NCBI GenBank assembly: GCA_963700865.1
Contig: CAVOZC010000018.1
Location: 310,001-374,000 of the forward strand
DNA from: CAVOGJ01 sp963700865
GTDB taxonomy: Bacteria > Planctomycetota > Planctomycetia > Pirellulales > Pirellulaceae
DNA length: 64,000 nt
Direction: 5' to 3'
Each line of letters begins with the position of its first letter. Position 1 is the stretch's first letter. Below, piece after piece: positions 61,117 to 64,000 of this stretch. The notes below the pieces were generated by a model. That model worked only from the letters and a program-made list of their open reading frames with translations. It was not told the origin of the DNA and did not search any database. The position numbers were made by a program, and so were the translations under genes.

Positions 61117-64000
61117 ATGGCTCAACATCCGTCCTATGAACTGTTTGAAGAATTGGGACGCGGCGAAAGTTCCATCGTTTACCGGGGTTACGATCTGAAC
61201 CTGGGTCGCGAGGTCGCCATCAAGGAATTGGCTCTTGATCCCCAGACTTCCGAGCAACGCACCGCACTGCGGAAGGCTCAGTTCCTGAAAGAGGCCGCGT
61301 TTCTGGCTCAATTCGAGCACGAACACGTCTTGCGCGTTTACAGCATTGAGAAAGAGCAAGGCTGGATCGTGATGGAACTGATGAAGGGCACGCTGGCCAG
61401 TCAAATCGCGCACCAGGCGATGCCGGCGGAAACCGTGCGGAGCGTGTTACGTCAAATCCTGACGGCGCTCGAATTCCTGCACGGCAAAGCCAAGGTGCAT
61501 GGCGCCGTTCGACCCACGAACATTCTGATCAACGAACACGGCGCGGTGAAATTGAGCGATTTCGAACAATCGTACGTCGACGGGGAATTGCGGGTTCCCG
61601 CCGGCAGCAAAAAGTACTTGGCACCCGAACTCATTCGCGCGGAGTATGGCGATTTCGGTCCGAGTGTGGATCTCTATTGCCTCGGCTTTACGGCGCTTGA
61701 GCTGTTGACCGGTCCGAAATTCGATGGGTTGTTTCCGGGAACGGGCCCCGCCGCGATCGACGCCGATGTCGCCTGGCTGCGCTGGCATAGCTCGCCCGAT
61801 GCGCTACCCTCGGCAACGCAATTGGTTCCAGGGTGTCCCGAGGATCTGGCCCGCGTCGTCGACCGCACCCTTGCGAAACAGGTGGCGGACCGGCCAGGCT
61901 CGGCCCAGGATGTGCTGACTCTTTTGGCCGACCAGCCCCTGGTCAGCGTCCCCGTCCCCATATCAGCGTCCGAAAAGGAACCCGTTGACACTCCGTCCAT
62001 ACTTCCCAGCGACACCCGGTTGCGAGAGCTATCCCCCCCGTCAGTCCATCCGCTGAAACGGACGAAAACGGCAACGGTCGATCGGATCAGATCCGACCGA
62101 AATTCGCCCCCAGCCGCGTCCCGCGTTCCGGCCGCCAACGAGGAAACCGCCCGCGATCGATGGAATCGCCGGCTGGGAAAACCTTACATCCTGTGGCCAC
62201 TTTGCGCCGCCATCCTACTCGCCGCGCTCTTCCTGGGCTGGCAGCTCAAGCGACCCGCGACCAATCCGAGAGAAATGGTCGAGCAGTCGCAAGCACTAAC
62301 CGAGCCGCCGATCGCGGTGCTTCCGCAGACGAAAACCGCCCCCGACGTCGAGCCGGAAGAGCAAACACCGGAGCAGCCGGAATCGTCGTTGGAGATCATC
62401 ACCGATGAGATCACGCTGCCGACTGAGCAGAGCAAGGAACTGGTTGAGGAGGGGAAGGAAGATCGCCCGACGATCGACGCGACTGAGATGCCGCTCGACA
62501 CGGTGGACGAAAGTGAGAAGCTCGTGGACACGACCGACGCAGGCCGGATGCTCGTGGAAACGACCGACACGAACGCCGGAGTTACGGAGGGTGACAAGCC
62601 GACTCGACTGCTAGAGATGCTCAAACCCAGGACGATTGACGAGCTGGCGGTGGGGACGAGCGAGAGTCTGGAACAGCTCGTTGCCGTCACCGCCAGCGAC
62701 GGCGACGAGCTGGCGCGGGAGTTTCAGGGCAAGGCGGAGTTGGTCATTGACAGTGGGGGTTTCATCGAGGAGATCTCGGACGTTGCCTTCAGCCCCGACG
62801 GCACATGGCTGGCCGCCTGCGGCGGCAAGGTCGTTCGCCTGTGGGACACGAGTACCGGCGAGTTGTTGAAGACACTCCGTGGAGATCGTTCGCGGACCTC
62901 GTATGGGAATACGCATGCCGTCGCGTTCTCACCCGACGGCCAGTATCTGCTTGTCGGCGTCAGCGATTACCAGCCGCATGGTTCCATTCGCATCTATGCA
63001 ACCGACAACCTGGATGAAATCGATTCGCTATTACCCGGTCACACGTCGCCGTGTCGCAAACTCTGCTTCTCACGCGATGGGCAAACGATGACGTCGGTCG
63101 ACGCGGATGGGCACATTCGCATCTGGGATTGGGCGGCGCGGCGGACCATTCACGAGATTCCACCGGAGGATCCCAGTCGACCGATTTTTGACGTAATGTC
63201 GTTCCCCACCGACGAGCCCTACCTGTTGGCCGTCGATTTTGAGGGTCCCCACGTTTATTCGACGCCCAGCGGGCTTCGCTTGTCACCGACCGATACGATG
63301 CCCTCGCTCGTTCGTGGCTGGTTGGTCGATGTGTTCAACCAGCTGGTGAAATACCCCTTTGATGCCACTCGACAGCCAAGAGTGCTGGACTTTCGACTGG
63401 AACAATCCGTTTGGGCTGCCGCCGGCGTCGGAAAGGTCGATGGTAAGAATCGATTCTGGGTAGGATTGTGGGAAGCCCGGGAACCGCAGTCGTCCATGAT
63501 TCCAGCGCGGCAGCTGGGTGAGTATGACGGTCATCGCTGGACTATTAACTGCGTGTCGATTGGTCCGAGCAACGATCTGGCCGCCAGTGGTGACAAATTT
63601 GGCGAGGTCCACCTCTGGAATTACCGCACGGGCGAACGACTCTTCCGCTTCCGGGGCCAGGGGAAACCGATCTATGAAGTCGCCTTCGAGGATGGAACAT
63701 CCCGGCTTGCCTTGGGAACCCGTCCTCATCCGCCCCAGACGTGGAAACGGAACAACTATGGCGACGTCTCCCAGGTACTCGATCTTGAACGCCGAACGCT
63801 CCTTGACGCGACAGCGCTTGACGATCCGGTATTTATTCACGAGCAATCTACGCTGAATGGCGGCTCGGTTTCGGTATCGCGAGCCGTCGAGAGTCCGAAT
63901 TACGAGGTAACGATGGAGGCGGACGGCCGCACGACTCGGTATCAGATCAGCAGTGGTCGCAACCCCACCGTGTTCACGCTTTTGGAGCGTCCAACGCTTG
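61117..64000 (+). CDS. predicted pseudokinase with WD40 repeats (runs off the window)
   Basis: At least 961 residues, open to the end of the window. The N-terminal kinase fold has a glycine loop (LGRGESSIVYRG) and the lysine K36 (VAIKEL). The catalytic HRD is His-Gly-Ala (residues 128-130, in VHGAVRPTNIL) and DFG is DFE (148-150), so the catalytic base is lost. An APE-like motif (YLAPELI) and a membrane helix (ILWPLCAAILLAALFLGW, about 358-375) follow. Outside lies an acidic linker, and from about residue 550 WD40 repeats begin (VAFSPDGTWLAACGG, VRLWDTSTGELL, VHLWNYRTGERL). GGGAAG is 7 bases before the ATG. It is divergent from the Tad locus. Confidence 0.85.
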   Translation, partial: MAQHPSYELFEELGRGESSIVYRGYDLNLGREVAIKELALDPQTSEQRTALRKAQFLKEAAFLAQFEHEHVLRVYSIEKEQGWIVMELMKGTLASQIAHQAMPAETVRSVLRQILTALEFLHGKAKVHGAVRPTNILINEHGAVKLSDFEQSYVDGELRVPAGSKKYLAPELIRAEYGDFGPSVDLYCLGFTALELLTGPKFDGLFPGTGPAAIDADVAWLRWHSSPDALPSATQLVPGCPEDLARVVDRTLAKQVADRPGSAQDVLTLLADQPLVSVPVPISASEKEPVDTPSILPSDTRLRELSPPSVHPLKRTKTATVDRIRSDRNSPPAASRVPAANEETARDRWNRRLGKPYILWPLCAAILLAALFLGWQLKRPATNPREMVEQSQALTEPPIAVLPQTKTAPDVEPEEQTPEQPESSLEIITDEITLPTEQSKELVEEGKEDRPTIDATEMPLDTVDESEKLVDTTDAGRMLVETTDTNAGVTEGDKPTRLLEMLKPRTIDELAVGTSESLEQLVAVTASDGDELAREFQGKAELVIDSGGFIEEISDVAFSPDGTWLAACGGKVVRLWDTSTGELLKTLRGDRSRTSYGNTHAVAFSPDGQYLLVGVSDYQPHGSIRIYATDNLDEIDSLLPGHTSPCRKLCFSRDGQTMTSVDADGHIRIWDWAARRTIHEIPPEDPSRPIFDVMSFPTDEPYLLAVDFEGPHVYSTPSGLRLSPTDTMPSLVRGWLVDVFNQLVKYPFDATRQPRVLDFRLEQSVWAAAGVGKVDGKNRFWVGLWEAREPQSSMIPARQLGEYDGHRWTINCVSIGPSNDLAASGDKFGEVHLWNYRTGERLFRFRGQGKPIYEVAFEDGTSRLALGTRPHPPQTWKRNNYGDVSQVLDLERRTLLDATALDDPVFIHEQSTLNGGSVSVSRAVESPNYEVTMEADGRTTRYQISSGRNPTVFTLLERPTL

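Noticed and set aside
1..64000. Search by eye for tRNA, rRNA, replication origin and phage genes
   Set aside because: No TPsiC/anticodon pattern, rRNA-like stretch, DnaA-box cluster or phage structural gene was noticed; a tRNAscan or Rfam search would be needed to exclude small RNAs.

Overview
The window looks like a chromosomal segment of a planctomycete, most likely of the Pirellulales type; the rank is an inference. Several signatures support this. There is a DUF1549/DUF1553 plus DUF1501 gene pair, a YTV-repeat cysteine-rich wall protein, and a secreted giant protein whose N-terminus carries the planctomycete CEPLEDRRML-type motif and whose C-terminus carries dockerin-like repeats. There are also a PEP-CTERM protein, Ser/Thr kinases fused to WD40 repeats, and FHA-bearing Tad pilus genes. 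The DNA is GC-rich and coding-dense. I saw no rRNA, tRNA, CRISPR array, phage or insertion sequence.

Layout. 1-4.3 kb: the end of an unknown gene overlapping a large kinase/WD40/TPR gene. 4.4-8.7 kb: a 1408-residue secreted metalloprotease-like protein. 9-13.7 kb: a deoxynucleoside kinase, a DsbD-like lipoprotein and the DUF1501/DUF1549 pair. 14.2-20.4 kb: a four-gene ABC-2 efflux operon like E. coli ybhGFSR with a divergent TetR gene; two operator-like palindromes sit in and just after a good promoter. 20.4-25.3 kb: a leftward mnmA - small membrane protein - ABC exporter - mgtE operon. 25.6-28.1 kb: the YTV protein with its own promoter, leader hairpin and terminator. 28.2-36.8 kb: prfB with a programmed frameshift, nadA, and an overlapping pabA/trpG-moeA-lnt group. 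36.8-42.5 kb: recQ, a REP-like repeat family, a PEP-CTERM protein, a lone winged-helix regulator, an NTF2-like protein and a DegT aminotransferase. 42.9-49 kb: two paralogous coiled-coil membrane proteins, a tiny membrane protein, gyrA and UDP-glucose dehydrogenase. 49-60.8 kb: a leftward Tad/Flp pilus locus with two TadA ATPases, FHA domains and several TadE/TadG-like pseudopilins. 61.1 kb to the end: a predicted pseudokinase/WD40 protein running off the window.

About ten genes are interrupted by single-base shifts even though their protein homology continues across the break. Most of these read like base-calling or assembly indels rather than decay, because conserved catalytic residues lie on both sides. 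The prfB frameshift is different: it is the classical programmed CTT-TGA-C site. Broken genes are given once over their full span, with the approximate break positions in the evidence.

The parts with most biological interest are the Tad locus (two ATPases, no secretin or TadZ visible), the pseudokinase, the TetR-controlled efflux operon, the YTV wall protein, and the dispersed repeat that appears to have extended the PEP-CTERM reading frame.
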